DNA from: Paraburkholderia elongata
Lineage (GTDB): Bacteria > Pseudomonadota > Gammaproteobacteria > Burkholderiales > Burkholderiaceae
Reading direction: 5' to 3'
Length of the DNA: 55,479 bases
NCBI RefSeq assembly: GCF_013177735.1
Contig: NZ_WOEZ01000307.1
Span: forward strand, 1 to 55,479
Below are positions 8,435-18,259 of this stretch, piece after piece. Below the pieces are notes generated by a model, which saw only the letters and a list, made by a program, of their open reading frames with translations, had not been told where the DNA came from and ran no database searches. Numbering within the stretch: position 1 is the first letter of the stretch; each line of letters starts with the position of its first letter. The translations under genes were made by a program, and so were the position numbers.

Positions 8435-9361
8435 ATGAAAATTGGCTTTATCGGACTCGGCAACATGGGCGCGCCGATGGCGCTCAATCTGCTGAAGGCG
8501 GGCCACACAGTCAACGTATTCGACCTCAGCGCGCAAGCCGTTCAGACACTCGTCGATGCGGGTGCCAACGCCGCAAGTTCGCCGAAAGCCGCGGTGAGCG
8601 ACGTCGAATGTGTGGTGACGATGCTGCCCGCGGCCACTCACGTGCGCAGCGTGCTGATAGCGGATGACGGTGTTTTCGCCGGTATCGCGGAAGGCGTGAC
8701 GATCATCGATTCGAGCACCATCGATCCGGCGAGCGTGAAGGCGTTTGCCGAACTTGCCGAGCAACGCGGTAATACCTTCGTCGACGCGCCCGTCTCGGGC
8801 GGCACCGGCGGCGCGGCGGCGGGCACACTGACCTTCATGGTCGGCGGCAGCGCGAGTGCGTATGAGCAGGTCAAACCGGTGTTGTCGGCGATGGGCAAGA
8901 ACATCGTGCATTGCGGCGACACCGGCACCGGCCAGGTCGCGAAGATCTGCAACAACCTCGTGCTTGGCATCACGATGGCGGGTGTGGCCGAAGCGATGTC
9001 GCTGGGCGAGGCGCTCGGCATCGACTCGAAGGTGCTGGGCGGCATTATCAATACCTCGACGGGCCGCTGCTGGAGTTCGGATACGTATAACCCGATGCCC
9101 GGCGTGATCGAAACCGCGCCGTCCACGCGCGGTTATACCGGCGGCTTCGGCACCGATCTGATGTTGAAGGACCTGGGCCTTGCCACCGACGCCGCGAAGT
9201 TCGCGCGTCAACCGGTGTATCTTGGCGCGCTCGCGCAGCAGCTTTACCAGACGATGAGCACGAAAGGCGCGGGACGCCTGGACTTTTCGGCTGTGATCAA
9301 GCTCTACCGTCAGGACAGCAAGGACGGAGACGCCGCAAACGCCGAGGCGTCCCGTCAATGA
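8435..9361 (+). CDS. mmsB: 3-hydroxyisobutyrate dehydrogenase
   Basis: A 308-residue beta-hydroxyacid dehydrogenase that oxidises 3-hydroxyisobutyrate to methylmalonate semialdehyde with NAD+. It shows the Rossmann motif GLGNMG (residues 7-12), the substrate-binding DAPVSGGTGGAAAGTL (118-132) and the catalytic Lys170 in GTGQVAKICNN. GGAGA precedes the ATG. Its last four bases overlap the start of the next gene (ATGA), implying translational coupling. Product and substrate link directly to MmsA upstream. Confidence 0.95.
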   Translation: MKIGFIGLGNMGAPMALNLLKAGHTVNVFDLSAQAVQTLVDAGANAASSPKAAVSDVECVVTMLPAATHVRSVLIADDGVFAGIAEGVTIIDSSTIDPASVKAFAELAEQRGNTFVDAPVSGGTGGAAAGTLTFMVGGSASAYEQVKPVLSAMGKNIVHCGDTGTGQVAKICNNLVLGITMAGVAEAMSLGEALGIDSKVLGGIINTSTGRCWSSDTYNPMPGVIETAPSTRGYTGGFGTDLMLKDLGLATDAAKFARQPVYLGALAQQLYQTMSTKGAGRLDFSAVIKLYRQDSKDGDAANAEASRQ

Positions 9362-10494
9362 GCGCTTTGCAGAACGCCGCGCCTGATGTGAGCGTGGAAG
9401 CGGAGCGCGAGATCCTGTTCCGTGTGGTTAACCGCGTCGCAATTATTACGCTCAACCGCCCATCGGCGTTGAATGCGCTATCGCACGACATGGTGCGCGA
9501 ACTGACGGAGATGATCGAGCGCTGTCGAATGGATCGCGAGATTATCGCCGTTGTAATGCTCGGTACTGGAGCGAGGGGTTTTTGCGCCGGCGGAGATGTG
9601 CGTGCGCTGTACCTTGCGGCGACGACAGGCAATACAGACTGGCGTCGTTTTTTCATCGACGAGTACCGCCTCGACTTCGCACTTCATGCACTTCAGAAGC
9701 CACTGGTTGCACTGATGGACGGTGTGACAATGGGTGGAGGCATGGGACTGGCACAGCCCGCATTTCTGCGTGTCGTCACCGAGAGAACCAGGATAGCGAT
9801 GCCTGAAACACGCATTGGTTTTATCCCTGACGTCGGCGCAACCCACTTTCTTGGGAGAATGGAGGTTGAACTCGAGTTGTACATTGGGTTGACAGGGCTG
9901 CCGCTGTCCGGGGCCGACGCGATAAGCTGCGGTCTGGCCGATGTCTATGCTCCCAGTGCATCGCTCGAGGGCTTTGAGAGGCGACTCGGCATGCTCGACC
10001 AGAGCGATATCCGACAAAGTATCAAGGACGTATTTGTCTCCCCGATGAACGTCGCACCACCGTCTCGCCTGGAACATTTTCTGCCGTTGATCCGCGGTCA
10101 TTTTGCTCCGCAGTTTTCCGTTGGACAGATTGTCGATTCGATGGAATACGCGTTGCACGGTGAAATGCCGCAACCAGAGCGGGAATGGCTGGAGACAACT
10201 CACACTGCACTGCGAAGCAACTCTCCGTTGATGCTCGAGGTGACTCGGGAAGCGTTGCTGCGCGGCCGCCAGATGACCTTGGCGGATTCCTTTCGAATGG
10301 AGTTTGATCTTGTCACACGCTCAATTGAAGTCGGTGATTTCTGTGAAGGCGTTCGGGCTCTGCTCGTAGATAAGGATGGATCGCCGCGGTGGATGTTTAG
10401 AGACATCGAAGACGTCAATCCTGCGATCGTGCGCAAATTCCTTTCTGCTCCGTACCGCAACGGCGCACATCCGTTGGCTGATCTTGGTCGGTAA
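9358..10494 (+). CDS. 3-hydroxyisobutyryl-CoA hydrolase / enoyl-CoA hydratase-like protein
   Basis: A 378-residue crotonase-fold protein, longer than ordinary enoyl-CoA hydratases (about 260) and matching the length of 3-hydroxyisobutyryl-CoA hydrolases (HIBCH). Visible motifs are the oxyanion-hole segment GFCAGGDVRALY (about 75-86), GGGMGL (about 125) and MPETRIGFIPDVGATHFL (about 145-162) with the conserved Glu and Asp. In valine breakdown HIBCH frees 3-hydroxyisobutyrate for MmsB, so the three genes form one pathway block. Codon use is slightly less GC-rich than in mmsA and mmsB, suggesting it was joined later. Confidence 0.88.
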   Translation: MSALQNAAPDVSVEAEREILFRVVNRVAIITLNRPSALNALSHDMVRELTEMIERCRMDREIIAVVMLGTGARGFCAGGDVRALYLAATTGNTDWRRFFIDEYRLDFALHALQKPLVALMDGVTMGGGMGLAQPAFLRVVTERTRIAMPETRIGFIPDVGATHFLGRMEVELELYIGLTGLPLSGADAISCGLADVYAPSASLEGFERRLGMLDQSDIRQSIKDVFVSPMNVAPPSRLEHFLPLIRGHFAPQFSVGQIVDSMEYALHGEMPQPEREWLETTHTALRSNSPLMLEVTREALLRGRQMTLADSFRMEFDLVTRSIEVGDFCEGVRALLVDKDGSPRWMFRDIEDVNPAIVRKFLSAPYRNGAHPLADLGR

Positions 10495-10599
10495 GTAAAG
10501 CTTGTGCGCAAAGGGCTCAGTTGCAAATCACGTTAATCGTGCACCGCTGCCTGCGGACGAAAGCAATTACGGTACGTTCAAGGACCGATACCGACCATG

Positions 10600-11379
10600 C
10601 TACGCAGCCAAGTGTTCGCCGTTCGGCACAAGAATTTCTACACCCGCAGCAGTCAGCACTTCAGCGAGGTGGGGTTCAGGATATGAGTTCACCACAAGGC
10701 GATGAATCTGGTTTAGCTGACAGACCCTAAAGAGAGCCGTCCTGTTGAGCTTCGTTTCGTCCGCGATGACGGTTACACGTCTTGCCTGAGCAATCATCGC
10801 CCTTGCAATTTCTGCTTCTCGCAGTTCGTAATCCATTGCGCCTGTCGCATCGATCGCGCCGACCGTGATCACTGCGTCGCGCGCGGTGAACTGTGCTATC
10901 TGTTCAACCGCCAGCGGTCCGACGTTTTCCGCCGCCTCTTCGAGGAATTCTCCTCCTATCAGGAAAACCCGGTGACCCTCGGGGCTTCGCGCTATCGTCT
11001 GTGTTATCGCAAGCGAATTAGTTACAACCGTCATTGACGGACGGCTTGCGAGTTCCTCAGCGAAGACTAGCGTCGTCGTGCCGGTGTCGATGAATAGTGT
11101 ATCGTCGCGATCAAAGAGCGACGCAGCGAGTTGCCCGATTGCGCGTTTCTCGTCGGCCTGTTCGTGCAAACGGGCACCAAACTCTCCCTCCGTGGCGCGA
11201 TCCAGCCGCTCTGCGCCCCCGTGATACTTGCGCAACTGCCCCCGTAGCGACATTTCGGTCAAGTCACGCCGGATGGTCTCCTTGGAAGTGCCCAAATGGT
11301 CGGCGAGGAAATCCACCGTCACCTTACCCGAATCACGTACGAGTTTGATGATTGCTGCGTGCCTTTCCGATGGTTTCAT
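10600..11379 (-). CDS. DeoR-family regulator (GlpR-like)
   Basis: A 259-residue repressor-type protein. It has an N-terminal HTH (about 5-57: HAAIIKLVRDSGKVTVDFLA, then SKETIRRDL) and a C-terminal sugar-phosphate sensor domain with DTGTTTLVFAEEL, the binding loop of DeoR/GlpR proteins. It is divergent from the flavoprotein-kinase operon, so the inducer is probably the phosphorylated product of the FGGY kinase. Direct repeats in the shared promoter region are candidate operators. Confidence 0.92.
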   Translation of the reverse strand: MKPSERHAAIIKLVRDSGKVTVDFLADHLGTSKETIRRDLTEMSLRGQLRKYHGGAERLDRATEGEFGARLHEQADEKRAIGQLAASLFDRDDTLFIDTGTTTLVFAEELASRPSMTVVTNSLAITQTIARSPEGHRVFLIGGEFLEEAAENVGPLAVEQIAQFTARDAVITVGAIDATGAMDYELREAEIARAMIAQARRVTVIADETKLNRTALFRVCQLNQIHRLVVNSYPEPHLAEVLTAAGVEILVPNGEHLAA

Positions 11380-11531
11380 TACTCAGGGAGTCCTTTCTGG
11401 AAGCCGTTGCGAACGAGTTGGAAGTTCAGGTGCAGATCGTGCGTGACCGGTGACATTCCGTCAAGCGACTTCCGCCATTCGGGCACCGGGTATCGGGACT
11501 TTCCCTTAAGAAGTATGCTCATTTGTTGACT

Positions 11532-11563
11532 GTTCGGGCATTTATAATTACCGTTCAGGCATT
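11532..11563 (+). promoter_or_regulatory. Candidate DeoR operator: direct repeat around a TATAAT box
   Basis: GTTCGGGCATT at 11532-11542 is repeated as GTTCAGGCATT at 11553-11563. The start-to-start distance is 21 bases, two helical turns, and TATAAT (11543-11548) lies between the copies. This is the region just before the start of the first operon gene. The placement suits repression by the divergent DeoR protein; binding itself is an inference. Confidence 0.5.
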
Positions 11564-11585
11564 GAGCGAGTTTATGAGGTGTTTT

Positions 11586-12983
11586 GTGGAAAATCATCCT
11601 GCGGAGTCGTTTGACGTAGTCGTCATTGGCGCCGGGGTCATCGGGTGTGCGGTTGCGCGGCGCTTTGTGCTCGAAGGTGCCCGAGTATTGTTGCTCGAGA
11701 AAGGGGCGGATATCTTGTCCGGTGCAAGCAAGGGCAACAGTGCGATATTGCATACCGGGTTTGATGCGCCACCTGGCAGCCTCGAGGTTGCCTGCATGCA
11801 GGCGGGCTACGAGGAGTACATGGCCATCGTTTCAAGAATGAACTTGGCGGTGCTCGAGACTGGAGCAATCGTCGCGGCATGGAATGACGAAGAAGTCGCC
11901 AAGCTCGATGGGATTGAAGCACAAGCTCTCGAGAATGGTGTCAGTGACGTTCGCCGCGTGACCCGGGAAGAAATACTGCAACGCGAACCGCACATCAACC
12001 CGAACGTCAGGGCGGGCCTTCTTGTGCCGCGCGAGCATGTGATTGATCCATGGTCGGCGCCGCTCGGTTACCTGACGCAGGCCGTGCAGAATGGGGCGCA
12101 GGCAGTATTTGACGCAGAGGTCAAGACGGCCGCGCGTGTCGGTGGCGAGTGGATCGTTCAGACGACAAAAGGTGAGTTTCGGGCCTCGTTCGCCGTCAAT
12201 TGCGCGGGTCTCTTTGGTGACCAGGTGGAGCAGGTGTTTCTCGGCAAAGCTTCGTTCGAAATCCGTCCTAGAAAAGGCCAGTTTGTCGTGTTCGACAAGC
12301 CTGCGGCGTCGCTGATTCGCACTATCCTGCTCCCTGTTCCGACGGAGCGTACCAAAGGAGTGGTGGTTGTCAGAACAGCGTTCGGAAACGTCCTTGTCGG
12401 CCCGACTGCTGAGGAGCAGGAGGACCGGATACATGCGGGTGTCGATGAAACAACTTTGAAAGGACTGGTTGCAAAGGCCGCGGAACTCGTACCGGCATTA
12501 GGGGAGGTACCGGTCAATGCTATTTACGCCGGCCTTCGCCCTGCGACCGAGAAGAAGGAATATCGCGTCCAGATCGATGCCGTGCGTGGATACATCACAC
12601 TTGGAGGTATCCGCTCGACAGGCCTGACAGCTGCGCTGGGCCTCGCGCAGCATGCGTTCAGGCTATACAGCAATGCGGGTGCGCGCGTAATTCCTCTGGC
12701 TAACCCGGTGTGGCCGCAAATGCCCAATCTTTCGGAGCATCGTGAACGCGACTGGGAGCGTCCCGGTGATAACGAAATTGTCTGTCACTGCGAGCTCGTC
12801 ACGCGCAGGGAAATCGAGTCGGCGCTAAACAGCAGCGTACCTGCCCGTGATTTTGGAGGCTTGCGTCGCCGCACCAGAGCCTGCATGGGACGCTGTCAGG
12901 GTTTTTACTGCAGCGCGCGCGTAGCAGAAATCACCAAGGGCCGCTTTGAGAACCCGCTTTCGGTCGGAGTGAGCCATGAGTAA
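11586..12983 (+). CDS. GlpA-like FAD-dependent dehydrogenase with C-terminal BFD [2Fe-2S] domain
   Basis: About 465 residues from the GTG at 11586, which has GAGGT at the right spacing; ATG 11574 is the alternative. The FAD Rossmann motif is DVVVIGAGVIGCAVARRF near the start, and GNSAILHTGFDAPPGS is typical of glycerol-3-phosphate/2-hydroxyacid oxidases (GlpA/GlpD, LhgO). The last 60 residues hold a BFD-like cluster site (CHCELV, then RACMGRCQGFYC) found in GlpA and opine-oxidase subunits. Likely role: membrane-linked oxidation of a phosphorylated polyol. It overlaps the next gene by 8 bases. With the neighbouring FGGY kinase it resembles a glycerol route, but the substrate may be a glycerol analogue. 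Confidence 0.85.
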   Translation: MENHPAESFDVVVIGAGVIGCAVARRFVLEGARVLLLEKGADILSGASKGNSAILHTGFDAPPGSLEVACMQAGYEEYMAIVSRMNLAVLETGAIVAAWNDEEVAKLDGIEAQALENGVSDVRRVTREEILQREPHINPNVRAGLLVPREHVIDPWSAPLGYLTQAVQNGAQAVFDAEVKTAARVGGEWIVQTTKGEFRASFAVNCAGLFGDQVEQVFLGKASFEIRPRKGQFVVFDKPAASLIRTILLPVPTERTKGVVVVRTAFGNVLVGPTAEEQEDRIHAGVDETTLKGLVAKAAELVPALGEVPVNAIYAGLRPATEKKEYRVQIDAVRGYITLGGIRSTGLTAALGLAQHAFRLYSNAGARVIPLANPVWPQMPNLSEHRERDWERPGDNEIVCHCELVTRREIESALNSSVPARDFGGLRRRTRACMGRCQGFYCSARVAEITKGRFENPLSVGVSHE

Positions 12984-14214
12984 TGCAATCGAGGCGGACG
13001 TCATCGTCATTGGTGGAGGACCGTCCGGTATCGCCGCAGCCGTCGAATTGCGCAAGCGGGGAGTCTCCAGGGTTGCGATCATTGAGCGCGAACCCGCCGT
13101 TGGCGGAGTCCCACGACATTGCGGGCATCCGCCCTTCGGTATGAGGGAGTTCGGTCGTATCTTCACCGGTCCCGCCTATGCCGCGCGCCTCGCTCGTTAC
13201 GCCGAGGAGCATGGCGTCGATATTTATACGGGCACCACCGTCGTAGGCGTGGAATCCGACGCGCATCTTCAAATTGTCGATGCGCGCGGGCGGGCGACCG
13301 CTTCGGCAAAGCGGATCATTCTTGCCACGGGTGTTCGGGAAATGCCGCGATCGGCAAGGCTGGTCTCCGGCGATCGACCAATCGGGGTCTTCAACACGGG
13401 CGCCCTTCAGGCGTTTATCTACCTGCGCAATCTGGTTCCGTTTCGCCGTCCGTTAATCGTTGGCACCGAATTGGTGGCAATTTCTTCCGTGCTGACATGC
13501 AGGAAGGCCGGCATTAAACCGGTAGGCATCATCGAAGAAAACGACAGACCGACGACATACAAGCCGTTCGCGTTGTTCCCCCGCCTGTGCGGCATCCCGG
13601 TGCATTACGGCACCCATCTGGAACAAATATGCGGCACCAAGCGTGTGGAGTCGGTGCGCCTGCGGATGCGCGATGGATCGACCCGCGAGGTGGAATGTGA
13701 TGGCGTTCTATTCACAGGCCGATTCACGCCCGAAGCAACGCTGGTACGCAACAGTCATCTTGTGTTGGATCAAGGTACAAAGGGGCCGCAGGTCGATCAG
13801 TTCGGGCGTTGCTCGGACCCTAGCTACTACGCGGCCGGCAATGTGCTGCGTCCGTTGGAAACAGCTGGGTGGTCTTTTAGGGAGGGACGGCGGATCGGCA
13901 ACATCGTCGCTGACGACCTGGCAGGCATCATCCCCTACACGAGTAGCACGACACTGATCGAGCGCGCAGATGGCATCAAGCTCGTTATGCCGCAGAGGCT
14001 TGTACTGCCGATGTCCATGCGCGGTCTGGAATATCTTCAGGTGCGTGTGGACCGTGAGGCCCACGGCACGCTCAGTCTCACGGCGGGCGGGAAATCGCTC
14101 TGGAAGAAGAACATCTCGTTGCTGCCGGAACGGCGACTGCTGATTCCGCTGAACCAGATCCAGGTCCCAGAAAACACAGAGACGCTTCGCATAGCAGTGC
14201 AGGCGCAGTTGTAA
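12976..14214 (+). CDS. NAD(P)/FAD-dependent oxidoreductase subunit
   Basis: A 412-residue two-dinucleotide-binding flavoprotein. The FAD motif is VIVIGGGPSGIAAAVELRKRG (about 9-29), a second nucleotide region lies near 150, and a C-terminal extension of about 80 residues lacks obvious motifs. Such proteins pair with GlpA- or glycine-oxidase-like subunits (HcnB/HcnC and OoxA/OoxB pairs), and this one overlaps the GlpA-like gene, suggesting a two-subunit dehydrogenase. It contains PRHCGHPPFG near residue 46-55, a conserved patch in this group. Function beyond electron transfer cannot be assigned. Confidence 0.82.
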   Translation: MSNAIEADVIVIGGGPSGIAAAVELRKRGVSRVAIIEREPAVGGVPRHCGHPPFGMREFGRIFTGPAYAARLARYAEEHGVDIYTGTTVVGVESDAHLQIVDARGRATASAKRIILATGVREMPRSARLVSGDRPIGVFNTGALQAFIYLRNLVPFRRPLIVGTELVAISSVLTCRKAGIKPVGIIEENDRPTTYKPFALFPRLCGIPVHYGTHLEQICGTKRVESVRLRMRDGSTREVECDGVLFTGRFTPEATLVRNSHLVLDQGTKGPQVDQFGRCSDPSYYAAGNVLRPLETAGWSFREGRRIGNIVADDLAGIIPYTSSTTLIERADGIKLVMPQRLVLPMSMRGLEYLQVRVDREAHGTLSLTAGGKSLWKKNISLLPERRLLIPLNQIQVPENTETLRIAVQAQL

Positions 14215-14244
14215 TAAACGAGTTGTCATAGAGGAGCAGGTGCT

Positions 14245-15660
14245 ATGCGAATTGCCGCAATCGATCAAGGCACTACCAGCACTCGCGTTCTGGTCGCCGA
14301 TAGCCACGGAGGGGCCGACATTGTTCACTCCGTGCGCCATCGGCAGCATCATCCGAAACCAGGTTGGGTTGAACATTCGCCAGAAGAGCTGTTGTCTAGC
14401 ATCAATGCATGCATAGAAGCAGCAGGGACGATCGATGCCATCGGCATCGACAATCAGGGGGAAAGCTGTCTCGCATGGGATGCAGAGACGGGTGAGGCGT
14501 TATCGCCCGTTGTCGTGTGGCAGGACAATCGGACTGCGGACTTGCTGAAAGATCTGCGGGAGGACGGTGCCGAGGAGCTTACGCTTGCTCGAGCTGGTCT
14601 GCCGCTGGACCCATATTTCTCAGCGTCAAAGCTTGCGTGGCTGCTGAAGCACAACGACCGCGTTAAGGCGGCAAAGAAGATGGGTACGCTTCGGCTGGGA
14701 ACGACCGATGCATATTTTCTGGACCGTCTCACAGGTCACTTTGCCACGGATACGACAACAGCGTCCCGTACGTCCCTGATGAATCTTGAAACGGGTGAGT
14801 GGGACGAGGAGCTGTGCCGTCTGTTTGACGTACCCGTCGAATGCCTACCAGAGATCCGTCCGACGGTCGGCGACTTTGGAAGCATCGGAACGGTCCCGGT
14901 TACGGCCTCGATCGTTGACCAGCAAGCTGCCTTGTACGGCCATGGATGCCGTAAAACAGGGGATGCGAAGATTACTTTTGGGACCGGCGCGTTTGCGCTC
15001 ACGCTGACGGGTACTCAGATTGTCCGCGCACCGGAACAAGGGTTGCTGCCGACGGTAGCGTGGAGAATCGGCAAAGAAATCACATACGCGCTAGATGGTG
15101 GCGTCTACGACGCCAGTTCTGCGGTCGAGTGGGCAGGGCGGCTGGGCCTGTTCTCAGATCTTTCAGAAATTTCGACTTTCGAAACGCCGCCTGCCATCTC
15201 TCAGGGACTCGCTTTTGTCCCTGCGCTCTCGGGCCTTGCATGCCCCCATTGGGACCGCACGGCTGGGGCGCTCTGGGTGGGCATGTCTGCAGCCACGACG
15301 AAAAGCGATCTGTGTCAGGCCCTGCTGGAGGGTATCGCGCTTTGCACGTCGGAGGTCATTGCGGCGATGACCGGTCGCGTGAACGTCACTGACCGCCTGT
15401 CAGTTGACGGTGGTCTTGGCCGAAATGTCTATTTCGTCCAGTTTCTCGCGGACGTTCTCGAACGCACCATCGTGACCCAGCGATTCCACGAACTGACGGC
15501 GTTTGGCTGCGCGGCCCTCTCGTCAATGGGACTCGGGGCGACGCTGCCGCGATTCAATAACGAGTCAACCGTGTTCAAGCCCCGGCAAGACAAGGCGACA
15601 ATCAACGAGTGGAAAAACCGGTTCACCGAAGCCGTGACGCGTTCGAAGGGCTGGCGATAG
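14245..15660 (+). CDS. FGGY-family carbohydrate kinase (glycerol kinase-like)
   Basis: A 471-residue ATP-dependent kinase with the N-terminal phosphate loop AAIDQGTTSTRVLVAD and a C-terminal half with DGGLGRNVYFVQFLADVL, a core part of the FGGY ATPase fold. GlpK is about 500 residues, so this is a shorter relative. FDVPVECLPEIRPTVGDFG is typical of glycerol/erythritol-type kinases. AGGAG lies upstream of the ATG. The kinase would phosphorylate the substrate that the two flavoproteins oxidise. No glycerol facilitator is nearby, which argues for a substrate other than free glycerol. Confidence 0.88.
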   Translation: MRIAAIDQGTTSTRVLVADSHGGADIVHSVRHRQHHPKPGWVEHSPEELLSSINACIEAAGTIDAIGIDNQGESCLAWDAETGEALSPVVVWQDNRTADLLKDLREDGAEELTLARAGLPLDPYFSASKLAWLLKHNDRVKAAKKMGTLRLGTTDAYFLDRLTGHFATDTTTASRTSLMNLETGEWDEELCRLFDVPVECLPEIRPTVGDFGSIGTVPVTASIVDQQAALYGHGCRKTGDAKITFGTGAFALTLTGTQIVRAPEQGLLPTVAWRIGKEITYALDGGVYDASSAVEWAGRLGLFSDLSEISTFETPPAISQGLAFVPALSGLACPHWDRTAGALWVGMSAATTKSDLCQALLEGIALCTSEVIAAMTGRVNVTDRLSVDGGLGRNVYFVQFLADVLERTIVTQRFHELTAFGCAALSSMGLGATLPRFNNESTVFKPRQDKATINEWKNRFTEAVTRSKGWR

Positions 15661-15820
15661 CAGGAAAGCAGGACGGAGCAATGTGGCTCCGTTCATTAAC
15701 TATGTAGTTATACTAATTGATGTGGCGCAACCTTCAGTGTGCTCCTTGATGTCGAAATCGCCCGGCCGAGGGAACGTCGGATCAGGAAGCAAGCTTGAAG
15801 CAGTGTCGGGAGACAGCAAA

Positions 15821-17239
15821 ATGAGCAAACAGGACAAGCAGCAAGGAGCGGTGAGCCATCATGAGCTCAAGCAGACATTGGGTACATGGCACTTGTGGTC
15901 GATTGCCGTCGGTCTCGTCATATCTGGGGAGTACTTCGGTTGGAGTCTTGGCTGGGCGCAGGCCGGAACGCTAGGGTTCCTCCTGACAACCATCTTCATC
16001 GCGGCGATGTTCTTGGCATTCATCTTCAGTTTTACGGAACTGACCACTTCGATTCCGCATGCCGGGGGACCCTTTGCTTATGCGCACCATGCGTTCGGGG
16101 AAACGGGGGGCTATCTGGCAGGCGCCGCGACCCTGATCCAATATGTGTTCACGCCCCCGACGATCGCGCTTGCGATTGGTGGATACCTTTCTTTCCAGTT
16201 CAAGGGGCTCGATCCGAAAACGGCAGCCCTCGGTGCCTATGCGGTGTTCATGCTACTTAACATCGTTGGCATTCAGATTGCGGCGGCTTTCGAGCTGGTT
16301 GTGACTGCCTTCGCAATCTTCGAACTCCTCGTGTTCATGGGTGTTGTGTCGCCGGGATTCGCATTCACCAACTTTGTTGCGCACGGATGGAGCGGCCAGG
16401 AGCATTTCAGCTCGCTCGCGATCCCCGGCATGTTTGCTGCGATTCCGTTCGCAGTCTGGTTCTTTGGTTGTATCGACGGCGTGGCGATGGCTGCTGAAGA
16501 GGCGAAGAATCCCCGACGGTCCATTCCGCGCGCGTACATCGGTGCCATTGTGACGCTCGTCGTGCTTGCCTTTGGCGTGATGGTCTTTGCAGGTGGTACC
16601 GGTGACTGGCGACAGATCGCGAACAAGGATGCACCTTTGCCCGAGGCAATGAGGATCGTGGTGGGCGAGCATAGTGGCTGGCTGCACATGATGGTGTGGC
16701 TGGGTCTCGGTGGTCTCGTGGCGTCGTTCCACGGCATCATCCTAGGCTATTCGCGCCAGATCTTCGCGCAGGCGCGTGCCGGTTATCTTCCCCGCTTCCT
16801 CGCAAACGTGAACCCGATGTTCAAGACGCCCCACTGGGCGATCCTGACGGGCGGTGTCATTGGTATTGCGACGATCTATGTGGTGAGCTGGGTGGCGAAG
16901 GGCGGCGCTGATGAAGTCATGTTCGATATCGCCGTGATTTCCGTGCTCGGCATGATGGCAATGTACGGTATCAGCATGCTCGCGCTATTCAAGCTCCGAG
17001 TCTCCGAGCCGAACCTCGCCAGACCCTTCCGCGCACCCGGATACCCGTTCGTGCCGGCTTTCGCACTGTTTGGCATTGTCGTTTCCTTGGCAAGCATGAT
17101 CTGGTTCTATCCGGTGCTCGCGGGTCTCTTTGTCGGCGTTGTGGCGGTCGGCTACGTCGTATTCCGCATGACACGCCGTGCACGTGACGAAGCGCCGTCT
17201 GAATCGATGATCGTGCCGACGACGAGCATGAACGATTGA
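15821..17239 (+). CDS. Ethanolamine-type permease of the APC superfamily
   Basis: About 472 residues from the ATG at 15821 (GGGAGA upstream; an earlier in-frame start would add 46 non-family residues). There are about 12 membrane segments. The first, SIAVGLVISGEYFGWSLGWA, and the region AIPFAVWFFGCIDGVAMAAEEAKNPRR are typical of the ethanolamine permease (Eat) branch. It imports a small amine or amino acid. It follows the kinase gene on the same strand after 160 bases and may be in the same operon. Ethanolamine itself is a plausible substrate, but no ammonia-lyase or aldehyde dehydrogenase for it is adjacent. Confidence 0.85.
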   Translation: MSKQDKQQGAVSHHELKQTLGTWHLWSIAVGLVISGEYFGWSLGWAQAGTLGFLLTTIFIAAMFLAFIFSFTELTTSIPHAGGPFAYAHHAFGETGGYLAGAATLIQYVFTPPTIALAIGGYLSFQFKGLDPKTAALGAYAVFMLLNIVGIQIAAAFELVVTAFAIFELLVFMGVVSPGFAFTNFVAHGWSGQEHFSSLAIPGMFAAIPFAVWFFGCIDGVAMAAEEAKNPRRSIPRAYIGAIVTLVVLAFGVMVFAGGTGDWRQIANKDAPLPEAMRIVVGEHSGWLHMMVWLGLGGLVASFHGIILGYSRQIFAQARAGYLPRFLANVNPMFKTPHWAILTGGVIGIATIYVVSWVAKGGADEVMFDIAVISVLGMMAMYGISMLALFKLRVSEPNLARPFRAPGYPFVPAFALFGIVVSLASMIWFYPVLAGLFVGVVAVGYVVFRMTRRARDEAPSESMIVPTTSMND

Positions 17240-17482
17240 ATCACCCCGCCCGGGGTCGCGAAGCACTGCGCTACGGTGCGCTGCCGACGTGTTCCACGCG
17301 TGGCAGCTGATCCCGTGCCACACGCTTCGGCCGGGGCGTTCGGCGATGGCCGTCGTGGTCGCATGCTGCGCCCCCACGACTGGTCATGTGATTCGACGAG
17401 GACCGCTCTTGGACGTTGGTCGGTGATCATGACGCACAACCGAAGTCCGAAAGAGCAGCTTTACGGTAATTCGAAGCGCACT

Positions 17483-18214
17483 CTACTTCCGATATGCCTT
17501 TGACATACTACTGCTCCAATCGTACGTCGACTCAACATGCACAAGCATTTCCTTCCGGGCGCCTTCCGGGTCCCTGCGGAGAATTGCAGCAATGAGTGTG
17601 TCATGCTGCATAGAAGGCGTGTCCTTCGCGAGCGACGGTGTTGGTTGGGGAAGAATGAGGAGATTCAACTTCTCCTGAATCTGGATCTCTTCACGCAGCA
17701 GGTCGGCAGATCTTGATGCCTCGGCTATTAACGTATGCAGGCGTGCATCTGCTATCCGTCGCTTTCCGACGTCGGCTGCATGTTGTAGGAACTCGGCTGC
17801 TGCTTCCTGAATGAGTTCGAAGTCGCGTGCGGCGCCTCGCTCCGCCGCCAAATAGCAAGCCTCTCCAGAAATTGCCCGACGCCAATCCGTAAGGCTGCGT
17901 AACTCCTGCGCAGTCATTGAGCGGGTTCGGGCCGCGTCCCTCAAGCGCTCGCCCACGTCACTTGCGACAAATGATCCACCAAACCGTCCTCGGGTGGTCA
18001 CCACGAGCCCAAATTCACGCAGCGACGCAAGCGCATTGCGCAACGTCATTGGCGCGACGCCAAGAGACTTGGCGAGTTCATCCTCTCGCGGCAGCTTGTC
18101 GCCCGGCCTGAGCTCGCCTGAAGTAATTGCATCCGTGAGCCGACGCACGATTGCTTCGGGCGCACTTTGCCCGCTCACTGGGGTAAACGACGAGATGGAA
18201 AGCTCTTGAGTCAT
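17483..18214 (-). CDS. GntR-family regulator, FadR (FCD) subgroup
   Basis: A 243-residue regulator. The N-terminal winged HTH (about 18-85) contains ITSGELRPGDKLPREDELAKSLG, then MTLRNALASLREFGLV. An all-helical FCD ligand domain follows (about 95-230). It is divergent from the PuuD-like gene, with only about 45 bases between the starts. It most likely controls that gene and possibly the permease, whose 3' end it faces. Confidence 0.9.
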   Translation of the reverse strand: MTQELSISSFTPVSGQSAPEAIVRRLTDAITSGELRPGDKLPREDELAKSLGVAPMTLRNALASLREFGLVVTTRGRFGGSFVASDVGERLRDAARTRSMTAQELRSLTDWRRAISGEACYLAAERGAARDFELIQEAAAEFLQHAADVGKRRIADARLHTLIAEASRSADLLREEIQIQEKLNLLILPQPTPSLAKDTPSMQHDTLIAAILRRDPEGARKEMLVHVESTYDWSSSMSKAYRK

Positions 18215-18259
18215 AAACTCTACATGTTATAGTTTTTGTGCCTCAACATTGATCGCACG

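Noticed and set aside
7151..9358. A 735-codon open frame on the minus strand
   Set aside because: It lies entirely antisense to mmsA and mmsB, its sequence is His/Arg-rich low-information translation of GC-rich DNA, and it has no ribosome binding site or family.
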